Shown: positions 8,214-15,334, counted from the first letter of the stretch. The stretch is DNA of 21,590 nt from an uncultured Anaerolineae bacterium (GCA_903882765.1 CAIRYE010000166.1:1-21590), one strand, 5' to 3'. Numbers and translations are program-made. The notes: generated by a model from the letters alone, not told the origin.

Positions 8214-9059
8214 TTAAATCGTGTCCGCGAAAGTTCTCTCCATATTGCGGAAGTAAACCAAACCGCTTAGGAGGATAATGATCGATATGAAGCTTGAAAT
8301 GGCAACCAGCATATCTGGTGGGTTGCCTGAGCCAAGTAACGCCCAACGGAAGCCATTAACCACACCCGCCATCGGATTGAGGGCATAGATCACTTGCCAT
8401 TTATCGGAGATGACGTTTGAGGAGTAGGCTACAGGGGTGATGAACAGCCAAAATTGTGAGATAAAGGGGAGCGCGTAACCCACATCACGGTACTTTACAT
8501 TGATCGCCGATAACCACAAAGCCACGCCGAGCGCGGTAACGATCGATGAAAGAACAAACAACGGTACAGCCCATAAGGCGGTGATCGAAGGAGTGATCTT
8601 GTAATACACCATCATACCCAGCAAAATGACCAAAGCAATCGCAAAATCAACCAAACCACCCAACACGGAAGCCATTGGAAGTACCAAACGCGGGAAGTAA
8701 GTTTTGGTGATCATATTGTGGTTGGAAGTAAGCGAACGGCTCGCCGAGTTGAGTGCTGTTGAGAACAACCCCCACGGTAAAAGCGCAGTAAAGGAAAAGA
8801 TCGGATAAGGAATACCATCCGATGATACTTTAGCTACATTATTGAATAAGAAGTTAAAAACCAGCATGGTCATCACAGGTTGGATGATGGCCCATAAGGC
8901 ACCAAGCAAGGTCTGTTTGTATCGTACCTTGATATCGCGCCAGATCATAAAAACGACCAACTCGCGAAAATGCCACAAGTCCTTTAGGTTCAACGCCGCA
9001 AAACCGCTTGTGGGGCGGATATATACGGTAGTAGGTTCGTGTTTTGAGATATCAGTCAT
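8214..9059 (-). CDS. wzm: Polysaccharide ABC exporter permease (ABC-2, Wzm/TagG-like)
   Basis: An integral-membrane subunit with about six transmembrane segments. The conserved N-terminal amphipathic region WRDIKVRYKQTLLGALWAI precedes the first membrane helix, as in Wzm, KpsM and TagG. Near the C-terminus NPMAGVVNGFRWALLG matches the family's NPM...I...R. A longer reading from a start at 9146 would add 29 polar residues and overlap the preceding gene by 82 bp. The ATG at 9059 (MTDISKH) begins 5 bp after that gene's stop, in keeping with the operon, so it is used here (281 residues). The product pairs with the adjacent ATPase and would move the glycan across the cytoplasmic membrane. No ribosome site is strong, so coupling to the upstream gene is likely. 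Confidence 0.9.
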   Translation of the reverse strand: MTDISKHEPTTVYIRPTSGFAALNLKDLWHFRELVVFMIWRDIKVRYKQTLLGALWAIIQPVMTMLVFNFLFNNVAKVSSDGIPYPIFSFTALLPWGLFSTALNSASRSLTSNHNMITKTYFPRLVLPMASVLGGLVDFAIALVILLGMMVYYKITPSITALWAVPLFVLSSIVTALGVALWLSAINVKYRDVGYALPFISQFWLFITPVAYSSNVISDKWQVIYALNPMAGVVNGFRWALLGSGNPPDMLVAISSFISIIILLSGLVYFRNMERTFADTI

Positions 9060-9064
9060 AGTTT

Positions 9065-10036
9065 CTATGGGATGTTCTTTCGGTTGGCTTTGTACCACTC
9101 GATCGTGTTGACCAAGCCCGTCTTGAAATTCATTTTTGCCTGCCAACCAAACTTTTCTTTCGCTCGGTTCACATCCAAACCTCGGCGGGGTTGCCCGTTT
9201 GGTTTACTGGTGTCCCATTTCAATTCGCCCTTGAAACCGGTCATTTCTATGATCATCTCAGTTAGGTCTTTGATCGAGATCTCGTAACCAGAACCAAGGT
9301 TTACCGGGTCAGAGTCATTGTAATTTTCGGTGGCGCTCACAATGCCATCGGCGGCGTCTTCTACATATAAGAATTCGCGGGTGGGTGAACCATCGCCCCA
9401 TGCTACGATCTCTTTATCACCGCGTTCTTGCGCTTCGATCACTTTGCGAATAAGAGCGGGGATGACGTGGGAGGATTTTGGATTGAAATTATCACGCGGG
9501 CCATATAAATTGACCGGCAGCAAAAAGATCGAATTGAAACCGTACTGGTCTCGATAGGCTTGCGATTGTACTAACATCATTTTCTTTGCCAAACCGTAAG
9601 GAGCATTGGTTTCTTCTGGGTAACCGATCCACAAGTCATCTTCCTTGAATGGGACAGGTGTGAATTTAGGGTAAGCGCAAACAGTGCCAATCGCGGTAAA
9701 TTTGCCCACATTATTTTTCCACGCTTGGTGCATCAACTCCACGCCCATCATCAGGTTGTCGTAAAAGAATTCGGCGGGGTGTTCACGGTTCGCGCCGATT
9801 CCGCCTACATTGGCGGCCAAGTGAATGATCACTAAGTTCTTAGGGTCAATTCCCTGAAGTGTATCCACAAACAAGCGCTGGATATCACTCTTCTCGATCA
9901 GATTGTAGTCTTCTATGCGAGGGATAAAAATATCCTCAGCGCCGCGTTCTTTTAATTTTTTTATAACGAATGATCCTAAAAATCCGGCTCCGCCGGTAAC
10001 GATCACGCGTTTATTTTTCCAAAAAGTTGTTTCCAT
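9065..10036 (-). CDS. fcl: GDP-L-fucose synthase-like epimerase/reductase
   Basis: A 323-residue extended SDR. Family features are TGGAGFLGS (14-22), LAANVGGIGANR (73-84), TVCAYP (118-123) in place of the usual SSCIYP, Tyr147/Lys151 in YGLAKK, NLYGPRDNFNP (176-186), SHVIPALIRK (189-198) and PTREFLYVEDAAD (218-230). Cys120 and His190 match the acid/base residues Cys109 and His179 of the E. coli enzyme, while Thr118 stands where that enzyme has Ser107. GDP-fucose synthase converts GDP-4-keto-6-deoxymannose to GDP-L-fucose with NADPH. The expected partner Gmd is absent from the window, so it lies elsewhere or the substrate differs. A GAGGAG ribosome site lies 6 nt before the ATG. The gap to the preceding gene is 43 bp. 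Confidence 0.85.
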   Translation of the reverse strand: METTFWKNKRVIVTGGAGFLGSFVIKKLKERGAEDIFIPRIEDYNLIEKSDIQRLFVDTLQGIDPKNLVIIHLAANVGGIGANREHPAEFFYDNLMMGVELMHQAWKNNVGKFTAIGTVCAYPKFTPVPFKEDDLWIGYPEETNAPYGLAKKMMLVQSQAYRDQYGFNSIFLLPVNLYGPRDNFNPKSSHVIPALIRKVIEAQERGDKEIVAWGDGSPTREFLYVEDAADGIVSATENYNDSDPVNLGSGYEISIKDLTEMIIEMTGFKGELKWDTSKPNGQPRRGLDVNRAKEKFGWQAKMNFKTGLVNTIEWYKANRKNIP

Positions 10037-10079
10037 TTCGTCTCCTCAGGGGTTAAGGTTGAGATGTTGTTGTGTGATT

Positions 10080-11081
10080 TTAACTTACGATAAACTGGGA
10101 ATTGCGATAGCGAATATGGTTCGGTTCGCGGATGAGTCCAAGGCGAAGCGTATTGACCACTTCTTTAATGCCTTCATCGACGGATACCTTGGCCTTAAAA
10201 CCAAGCTCGTGGGTGATCTTTTCAAACGATACAGAGATGTCGCGCATATCTCCACCAAAGGTGAGGTCTTTGTATTCAACGAAGGTATCAGGCAATCGCT
10301 TGATCACCATTTGTACGATCTGATCTTTTGTAAAAGTACCGTCTTCAGTACCTAAGTTATAAAGATGTTGATCGTTCTTTTCATCCAAACTGGTCAACGC
10401 TAATAAGAGTCCGTCGATCACATCGCGAACATGAACGAAGGAGCGAGTGTAGCCGCGTTGGTAGATCAATAATTCTCGTTTGGTAAACGCGTCGAGAACA
10501 AATTGGTTGATGATCAGATCGAAACGGGTACGGGGTGAGATGCCGTACAACGTTGCCAGCCGGAAAACAATGGCCTTGGCCGGTAATAATATTTCTTCCG
10601 CTTTGATCTTGGTCTCGGCGTATAAACTTTGCGGGTTTAGCGGTGAGTCCTCTTTAACAGAAACACCGTTTAGTGACATACCATAAACACTATAGGTGGA
10701 TGAGAAAATAAATTTCTCAATTCCCAGTGTCTTTGATTGTTCGAGGATGTTTTTGGTCGCGTCGACATTATAAAAATTGGCAGCCTGATTACCGATGGCC
10801 TGACAAGCGGGGAAGCCGACAATTCCCGCCAAATGGAAGAGAGCGAATGGCTTTGGCCAATCTCGGCGCAGGGCATTCTTGAGGCAGCGGGAATCTGTTA
10901 CATCCGATTTTGAAAAATGAAAATCCGGGTTGGATAAAAAGGTGAGCAGAGATTCACCACCAAATAACAGAGTATCGATCACTGTTACCCGATACCCTAA
11001 ATGTAGTAATTGGGCAGTAAGCAAGCTGCCAATATAACCGGCACCACCGGTAACGACGATGTGCTGTTTATCCGTTGTCAT
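10080..11081 (-). CDS. NAD-dependent nucleotide-sugar epimerase/dehydratase
   Basis: A 333-residue extended SDR with TGGAGYIGS (11-19), FHLAGIVGFPACQ (82-94), SSTYSVYG (127-134), the catalytic pair in YAETK (Tyr154, Lys158), RLATLYGISPRTRFD (174-188) and RSFVHVRDVIDG (213-224), then LYNLGTEDG as in UDP-sugar epimerases. The AACQAIG-like stretch and the lack of a Gmd or GalE signature leave the sugar unassigned. Its ATG lies inside the last codons of the regulator gene (14-bp overlap, different frame). No Shine-Dalgarno is visible, so translation probably depends on the regulator's translation. It would make one of the NDP-sugars used for the glycan. Confidence 0.85.
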   Translation of the reverse strand: MTTDKQHIVVTGGAGYIGSLLTAQLLHLGYRVTVIDTLLFGGESLLTFLSNPDFHFSKSDVTDSRCLKNALRRDWPKPFALFHLAGIVGFPACQAIGNQAANFYNVDATKNILEQSKTLGIEKFIFSSTYSVYGMSLNGVSVKEDSPLNPQSLYAETKIKAEEILLPAKAIVFRLATLYGISPRTRFDLIINQFVLDAFTKRELLIYQRGYTRSFVHVRDVIDGLLLALTSLDEKNDQHLYNLGTEDGTFTKDQIVQMVIKRLPDTFVEYKDLTFGGDMRDISVSFEKITHELGFKAKVSVDEGIKEVVNTLRLGLIREPNHIRYRNSQFIVS

Positions 11082-11553
11082 TTTTTGTGGCGGCGATAAG
11101 GTTCACGCTCATTCCTTTCACTTCAAGTGTAGGGTGATTTGGATCGTTGGTGATAGGCATATTCTGTTCGAGGCAGGTGAGTTTGCAAATATCGGCAACG
11201 TCGCCATCGCCCTGTATCTGAACACCGGCGCAGCCTTCCTCTTTCAACTGTTGTACGCATTCCTTTACTTTTTTACGGACGCGTCGATAAAGAAGAAATT
11301 GCTGATCTACGTAGTCTACGGTGAGCCTAGCGCGTTGAGCGAGGCCTTCGGGGGTGATGATATAGCGAAGCTTCTTACGCTCGGCACGCATAACCTTTAC
11401 GTACCCCTTTGAGATCAAGCGTTTGATATGCCAATTGACCGTACCGACAGCAACCCCTAACTGCGTGGCCAGATCCGCCTGGGTCGCGTCGGGTTGATGT
11501 TCGATATTCGTAAGGAGAGTAAGATCTCTTGATTCGTCAAAGTTGGAATTCAT
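11068..11553 (-). CDS. Winged-helix regulator, EPS-associated MarR type, with C-terminal extension
   Basis: A 161-residue protein and the first gene of the operon. Residues 10-66 form a winged helix-turn-helix: TQADLATQLGVAVGTVNWHI (24-43) is the HTH and KKLRYIITPEG (60-70) the wing. The following LAQRARLTVDYVDQQFLLYRRVRKKV helix (71-96) is characteristic of the short EPS-associated MarR-like regulators found at the head of exopolysaccharide operons. Residues about 107-154 form an added domain (CAGVQIQGDGDVADICKLTC) that looks like a trimmed Rossmann-type strand-loop-helix with GDGD where a glycine motif would sit, so it may sense a nucleotide or nucleotide-sugar; that is a guess. Dyads at 11554-11573 and 11591-11605 flank its promoter and fit autoregulation. 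Its last 14 bp overlap the epimerase gene. Confidence 0.82.
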   Translation of the reverse strand: MNSNFDESRDLTLLTNIEHQPDATQADLATQLGVAVGTVNWHIKRLISKGYVKVMRAERKKLRYIITPEGLAQRARLTVDYVDQQFLLYRRVRKKVKECVQQLKEEGCAGVQIQGDGDVADICKLTCLEQNMPITNDPNHPTLEVKGMSVNLIAATKNDNG

Positions 11554-11573
11554 TGGTTTACCTGTCTAAACCA
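11554..11573 (-). promoter_or_regulatory. Dyad/hairpin directly before the regulator start codon
   Basis: A perfect 7-bp inverted repeat (TGGTTTA ... TAAACCA, 6-nt loop) ends exactly at the ATG of the regulator gene. The only Shine-Dalgarno-like bases (AGG) lie in its loop on the minus strand. The predicted transcript start (about 11570) falls inside it. It may be the regulator's operator, or an RNA hairpin that controls its translation. Both readings are inference. Confidence 0.5.
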
Positions 11574-11576
11574 TGA

Positions 11577-11582
11577 ATTATA
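11577..11582 (-). promoter_or_regulatory. Extended -10 promoter of the polysaccharide operon
   Basis: On the minus strand TGTTATAAT is an exact extended -10 element (TGnTATAAT), about 24 bp before the regulator ATG. The -35 region is weak (TTCAAC with 16-bp spacing), which is normal for extended -10 promoters. The predicted 5' leader is only about 17 nt. Confidence 0.5.
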
Positions 11583-11590
11583 ACATCAAT

Positions 11591-11605
11591 ATTCAGTTGT
11601 TGAAT
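11591..11605. promoter_or_regulatory. Short dyad at the -35 position of the operon promoter
   Basis: ATTCA and TGAAT form perfect 5-bp arms around a 5-nt centre, located where the -35 box of the operon promoter would be. It is short enough to occur by chance, but its position fits a regulator site. Confidence 0.3.
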
Positions 11606-11742
11606 TTTGCGCGACAATAAACACCTTGAAAACACGAAGCTGAAGAAAAGAATAATACCTATGACCCATCATCCTTAGGAATGATGCCCAACCGAACCCC
11701 TTCTTAAGAAAAGGCTTGGATAAATTGCCATAAAAACTGGAA

Positions 11743-12708
11743 TTATCTGCCGCGACCTATAAAGAGTTGTTTAATAAAGTTAGTTTTTTTTACATCATTC
11801 TTCTCGTCCGAGATCCGCTCAAACCAATTCCCGGTTTTTCGGGCTTTCATTAACGTGCTTTTGTTGGTTATGCTTTTCTTAACTGTCTTTTTAATCTCTT
11901 CAACATTGTGATCCGCAATCGAATCCCTAAATTGACGTAATTTTTCGATGGTGTCATCCAAAATTGCCAACATTGGTTTTTCAGCATCTAAGAGCAGGTC
12001 TGCTAGGTCAGTAGGCGATTCGTGACCAAATGGGGATGCCACACTTAGGTAAGGTTGGTTGGTATAAAGCCTAGCTTCATTCCATCCTGGAACATCAACA
12101 GTGGAGTGCAGCAAGAGGTAAGATAACACTTGGGGTAGCAAATGGGAGGTTCGTTCGATACCATCCGCTTCCAAAATATCCAAATACTGGACCTTTGCCC
12201 CGAGCAACTCAACCAAGTCAGACGCGTATTTTAAGGCTTGCTCACTGGTACCGGTTGGGGATGAAATGCCGATGCTGGTGTTGTTGAACAGATCTGTCTT
12301 TTCAATGACCTCGCTTGGGTCGAGATGACGGGTGTATTCTGGATTAAAAGATACCGTAAGCCCAATGAACTGATTGGTTGTTGGAAATACCTCTCGAAAC
12401 CACTTGGCCGTGATCTCTTTGTTAGGCGCCGCGCAAATTACCACAGCGTTTGGTTTTAGGTCCTGATGGATCTGGGAAAATAATTCCTTGACGGCGCTGT
12501 AAGGTGTACTGATCACGATGATCTCAGCATCTTTGACCGCGTTGATCAGGTTGATGGGTGATTTATTGATGGCACCAATGGTTTTTGCCCGCGATTGTTT
12601 CTCAAAATCCTTGTCGAAGCCAACCAAGGTGATCTTGTCAGAATATTTTGATAGAGCGAATCCGAGGGCGGTGCCGACCTGCCCTAAACCGACTAATGAT
12701 ATTTGCAT
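11743..12708 (-). CDS. Prephenate dehydrogenase-like (TyrA-like) NAD(P)-dependent oxidoreductase
   Basis: A 321-residue protein with an N-terminal Rossmann domain: VGLGQVGTALG (6-16) and VGFDKD (33-38), followed by the strands AEIIVISTPYSAVKEL and PNAVVICAAPNKEIT. It is followed by an all-helical dimer domain from about residue 150 containing EADGIERTSHLLPQVLSYLL (182-201). The layout matches the prephenate dehydrogenase / arogenate dehydrogenase fold, in which a histidine in the SHLP segment is conserved; here it reads SHLLPQ. No other aromatic amino acid genes are nearby, so a tyrosine pathway role is not supported by context and another beta-keto or hydroxy acid could be the substrate. The basic C-terminal tail (about 265-321, many Lys) is unusual. 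An AAGGA ribosome site lies 8 nt before the ATG. Confidence 0.75.
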   Translation of the reverse strand: MQISLVGLGQVGTALGFALSKYSDKITLVGFDKDFEKQSRAKTIGAINKSPINLINAVKDAEIIVISTPYSAVKELFSQIHQDLKPNAVVICAAPNKEITAKWFREVFPTTNQFIGLTVSFNPEYTRHLDPSEVIEKTDLFNNTSIGISSPTGTSEQALKYASDLVELLGAKVQYLDILEADGIERTSHLLPQVLSYLLLHSTVDVPGWNEARLYTNQPYLSVASPFGHESPTDLADLLLDAEKPMLAILDDTIEKLRQFRDSIADHNVEEIKKTVKKSITNKSTLMKARKTGNWFERISDEKNDVKKTNFIKQLFIGRGR

Positions 12709-12784
12709 AGGAGTGTTCCTTTGAATTTCGAAGTTGTTTAGTTTTTTTGATTATAACGGAGTAATGACTTGGTTGTTAATGACA

Positions 12785-12813
12785 GAGAACCGGGGACGCC
12801 GACCCCGGTTCTC
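12785..12813. repeat. Perfect GC-rich 11-bp inverted repeat (hairpin)
   Basis: Arms GAGAACCGGGG (12785-12795) and CCCCGGTTCTC (12803-12813) are exact reverse complements around a 7-nt loop. It lies in the 262-bp spacer between two divergent genes, where no terminator is expected, and no T-run follows on either strand. A second inverted pair, TTCGAAGTT (12727-12735) and AACTTCGAA (12836-12844), brackets it at a distance. It may be a small mobile or dispersed palindrome, or a leader structure. Confidence 0.6.
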
Positions 12814-12880
12814 AATTTCAAAGGAGGAGAAGAGAAACTTCGAATATACACATACTATACCATCGCAAGACTGAGGTTAC

Positions 12881-12908
12881 TTGACGCTAAACCTACGATT
12901 AACCTACG
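12881..12908 (+). promoter_or_regulatory. Possible promoter box and 11-bp-spaced direct repeat before ogt
   Basis: TTGACG (12881-12886) resembles a -35 box. AACCTACG occurs at 12890-12897 and again at 12901-12908, 11 bp apart (one helical turn), immediately downstream. A good -10 sequence at the right spacing is not seen (TACGTT at best), so the promoter call is weak. The repeat could bind an activator or repressor of the alkyltransferase gene. Confidence 0.3.
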
Positions 12909-12970
12909 TTTGTGAAGAAAAACTCAAGATTCCAAATCGTGTTGTGTGCTAAACTACTTATGGAGTATCT

Positions 12971-13486
12971 ATGAATAAAAAAATCCTTTCAATTGGTAGT
13001 GCAGTTATTGCTCCCTTTGGAGAAATTTGGGTTGCTGTCTCTGAAGATGGCTTATTCGCCCTTGATTTTCCCTCTACAAAGGTTCATTTTACCCAAAACT
13101 TAAGCCAAAAAAATTTGGTAGAGTTGGAAGAAGATCAAAAGAAAGCGCAGCCTATTCTTGATCAGATCAGCGAGTATGCCCTTGGAGTACGGAGACAATT
13201 TGATATCGCTATCGACTGGGATGCTATGGGTGCGTTTCAAAAAAAGGCACTTCGGGCAACCTTCGCCATTCCAATTGGCCAAGTTGTTACTTATAAAGAG
13301 ATAGCGGCCGCAATTGGCAGCCCTAATGGCGCTAGAGCGGTAGGCAGGGCTGAGGCAACCAACCCCATCCCATTGGTCATTCCGTGCCACAGGGTTTTAG
13401 GAAGCGATCACCAATTACATGGGTATGGTGCTGGAAATGGCCTGGAGACCAAAAGATGGTTGTTAGATCTCGAAGGCGTAAAATAA
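12971..13486 (+). CDS. ogt: Methylated-DNA--[protein]-cysteine S-methyltransferase (O6-alkylguanine repair)
   Basis: A 171-residue suicide repair protein that transfers alkyl groups from O6-alkylguanine to its own cysteine. The active-site motif IPCHRV (137-142, Cys139) is intact. It is preceded by the helix-turn-helix region GQVVTYKEIAAAIGSPNGARAVGRA (103-127), with the arginine finger in RAVG, and by NPIPLV (131-136). It ends with GNGLETKRWLLDLEG, the usual C-terminus. The N-terminal domain (about 1-85) is divergent, as is normal for Ogt/MGT. A GGAG ribosome site lies 5 nt before the ATG. It is followed after 25 bp by era on the same strand, so the two may share a transcript. Confidence 0.93.
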   Translation: MNKKILSIGSAVIAPFGEIWVAVSEDGLFALDFPSTKVHFTQNLSQKNLVELEEDQKKAQPILDQISEYALGVRRQFDIAIDWDAMGAFQKKALRATFAIPIGQVVTYKEIAAAIGSPNGARAVGRAEATNPIPLVIPCHRVLGSDHQLHGYGAGNGLETKRWLLDLEGVK

Positions 13487-13511
13487 AGTAATTTTTGTTA
13501 GAAAGAAGAAT

Positions 13512-14435
13512 ATGGATAATTTTAAAACTGGTTTCGTGGCGATCATTGGCCACCCGAATGTTGGCAAATCCACCATTGTGAATGTATTTTTAGGCCAAAA
13601 AGTGGCGTCAGTTACTCACAAAGCTCAAACAACCCGTAAGAGGCAGTTAGGGATCCTGACCACTGAGGAGTACCAGATCGTCTTCCTGGATACCCCAGGT
13701 ATTCACACCCCGCACCATAAGCTTGGTGAGTTTTTGAATCAGGAAGCCGAAAGAGCGATGAAGGATGTTGATCTGATCTTGTGGGTAGTGGATGCCGAAG
13801 TGGGCCCTACCAGCGAGGATTCTACCGTGGCGCTAATGTTGGGCAGCTTAAAAAAATGCCCCCCCGTTTACTTGGTGCTCAATAAAATGGATAAGGTCGC
13901 GGAAGAGAAGATCGAGGAGCGTGTTAATTTGTTTACCCCTCTTTTCCCTGCCGCTACTCTCTTTCAGATCAGCGCGCTCAACAAGACCGGCATGGAAGAA
14001 CTTCTCGCCGCTACGGTTAGCCGAATCCCGTTTGGTCAAGCAGAGTACGACGCGGATGTGATCACCGATTTTTATGAACGTGACATCGCGGCAGAATTGA
14101 TTCGAGAGGCCTGTTTGATCCATTTGCGGTCAGAGGTTCCTCATGGCGTCAATATCCGCATTGATGAATTTACCGAGCGTGGTGAGATCGGCGCTCTCAT
14201 TCATGCCACCATCTTTGTTGAGAGAGAATCGCAGAAAGGCATTATCATCGGCGATGGCGGCACGATGCTTAAACGCATTGGCATCACCGCTCGTAAAGAG
14301 ATCGAGTCCATGAGTAATCGCAAGGTGTTTTTGGAATTGCGAGTGAAATTGGAAAAGGATTGGCGAGATGATGAGATGCTTCTCACTCGCTTTGGCTATA
14401 AGATCGAACATAAGAAAAAACCGGCCAGAAAGTGA
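13512..14435 (+). CDS. era: GTPase Era, 30S ribosomal subunit assembly
   Basis: A 307-residue protein, standard length for Era, which binds the 3' end of 16S rRNA and helps late 30S maturation. The GTPase domain shows G1 GHPNVGKS (13-20), the switch region KAQTTRKRQLGI (37-48), G3 DTPGIH (60-65), G4 NKMD (124-127) and G5 SALNKTG near 154. The C-terminal KH domain begins around residue 205, with IIIGDGGTMLKRIG carrying the GxxG loop and FLELRVKLEKDWRDDEMLL following; all are diagnostic. The upstream gene is the alkyltransferase. The 3' end of era, including its stop codon, lies in a hairpin that serves as terminator with the converging YitT gene. Confidence 0.97.
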   Translation: MDNFKTGFVAIIGHPNVGKSTIVNVFLGQKVASVTHKAQTTRKRQLGILTTEEYQIVFLDTPGIHTPHHKLGEFLNQEAERAMKDVDLILWVVDAEVGPTSEDSTVALMLGSLKKCPPVYLVLNKMDKVAEEKIEERVNLFTPLFPAATLFQISALNKTGMEELLAATVSRIPFGQAEYDADVITDFYERDIAAELIREACLIHLRSEVPHGVNIRIDEFTERGEIGALIHATIFVERESQKGIIIGDGGTMLKRIGITARKEIESMSNRKVFLELRVKLEKDWRDDEMLLTRFGYKIEHKKKPARK

Positions 14436-14458
14436 TCCTGACCGGTTGAACTAGGTTT
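14415..14458. terminator. Bidirectional terminator shared by era and the YitT-family gene
   Basis: Arms AACCGGCCAG (14419-14428) and CTGACCGGTT (14438-14447) form a 10-bp stem with a 9-nt loop. On the minus strand the single mismatch becomes a G-U pair and the stem is followed by TTTTTT, a strong terminator for the YitT gene. On the plus strand one C-A mismatch remains and TTTTT follows 8 nt later, so it is weaker. The stem includes the last codons and stop of era. Confidence 0.75.
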
Positions 14459-15334
14459 TTATTGCTTGGTGAAGGATTGAAAACCTTCGCCAAGGGCTTC
14501 GTGCGCGGCCCCGATCACCATAAAGGCGGAGGCATCGGCTTCTTGTACCAAGCTCTTGAGTATTTGTACTTCAGAGCGGGTAACCACAGTATATAACACT
14601 GGTTTGTCGTTTCCTGTAAAAGCGCCGGTACCAGAGAGAACAGTAACCCCTCGCTCCATTTGCTGCATGATCAGATCCGCTACTTTTTTTGGCTCGCTAG
14701 TGATGATCATCGCGGTACGAACAGTTCCAGAACCCTCTAAGGTAGTATCTACCACCAAGCCACTAACATAAAGCGTGATGATCGCGTAAAGAGCTTTATC
14801 CCACCCAAAAATAAAACCAGCCCCTAAAATAACAACGGTATCTGTCATTAGGTAGCTCTGAGTAATGGGTATGCCTTTGTTGTGATTTAAGATCCGGGCC
14901 AGCACATCGCTGCCACCGCTTGTTCCCTGCCCCTTGTATACCAAGCCGTACCCAATACCCGCGATGACTGCGCCGTACAGGGTGTTGAGCACCATATCAT
15001 TGGTGAGACCCTCTTTAGGGAAGAATGGGAGATAGATCAAAAAGTCGGTAAAAAAGGAAAGTGTGATGATGGAAATGGCGGTTCTGATCGCAAAACGTTT
15101 TCCACCAAGGTATTTCCAACCTAAAAGGAAGAGCGGTACATTACCAATAAAGGTCATTAAACCGATCTGCCAGCCGGTATAGTAGTTTATCAGCTGCGCG
15201 ATACCGCTGACGCCTCCCGATGCTAATTGGGCGGGGATGAAAAAGATGCGAAGCGCTACAGCTTGAGCCAGTGAACCAAGGATGACAAAAAAGATCTCCT
15301 TCACGGTGGTGAAAGACATTTTGGTCTTGAACAT
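14459..15334 (-). CDS. YitT-family (DUF161/DUF2179) membrane protein
   Basis: A 291-residue protein with about five to six hydrophobic segments in the first 200 residues. It shows FFIPAQLASGGVSGIAQLI near 31-49 and GQGTSGGSDVLARILN near 133-148, the two glycine-rich repeats of the YitT family. The C-terminal cytoplasmic DUF2179 domain follows (about 205-285: ERGVTVLSGTGAFTGNDKPV and EADASAFMVI). Function in the family is not established; transport has been suggested. The ATG at 15334 overlaps the stop of the upstream gene (TGATG) and has GGAGAG 3 nt upstream. An earlier TTG one codon upstream is possible but less likely. The overlap indicates translational coupling with the dehydrogenase gene. 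Confidence 0.88.
   Translation of the reverse strand: MFKTKMSFTTVKEIFFVILGSLAQAVALRIFFIPAQLASGGVSGIAQLINYYTGWQIGLMTFIGNVPLFLLGWKYLGGKRFAIRTAISIITLSFFTDFLIYLPFFPKEGLTNDMVLNTLYGAVIAGIGYGLVYKGQGTSGGSDVLARILNHNKGIPITQSYLMTDTVVILGAGFIFGWDKALYAIITLYVSGLVVDTTLEGSGTVRTAMIITSEPKKVADLIMQQMERGVTVLSGTGAFTGNDKPVLYTVVTRSEVQILKSLVQEADASAFMVIGAAHEALGEGFQSFTKQ

Larger units (their letters stand above)
11574..11742. other. Spacer between TyrA-like gene and polysaccharide operon
   Basis: Besides the promoter elements it holds two imperfect hairpins: one with arms CATCAT/ATGATG at about 11666-11687, and CCTTCTTAAGAAAAGG around 11700-11715. Neither is followed by a T-run on the minus strand, so no convincing terminator separates the TyrA-like gene from the operon and some readthrough is possible. 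No coding frame of note is seen. Confidence 0.4.

Noticed and set aside
9060..9146. A longer N-terminus for the exporter permease
   Set aside because: It would overlap the preceding gene by 82 bp and add a polar, unrelated stretch; the ATG at 9059 fits the operon spacing and the family start.
12785..12813. Rho-independent terminator at the GC-rich hairpin
   Set aside because: No T-run follows on either strand and the flanking genes diverge, so no transcript needs to end there.
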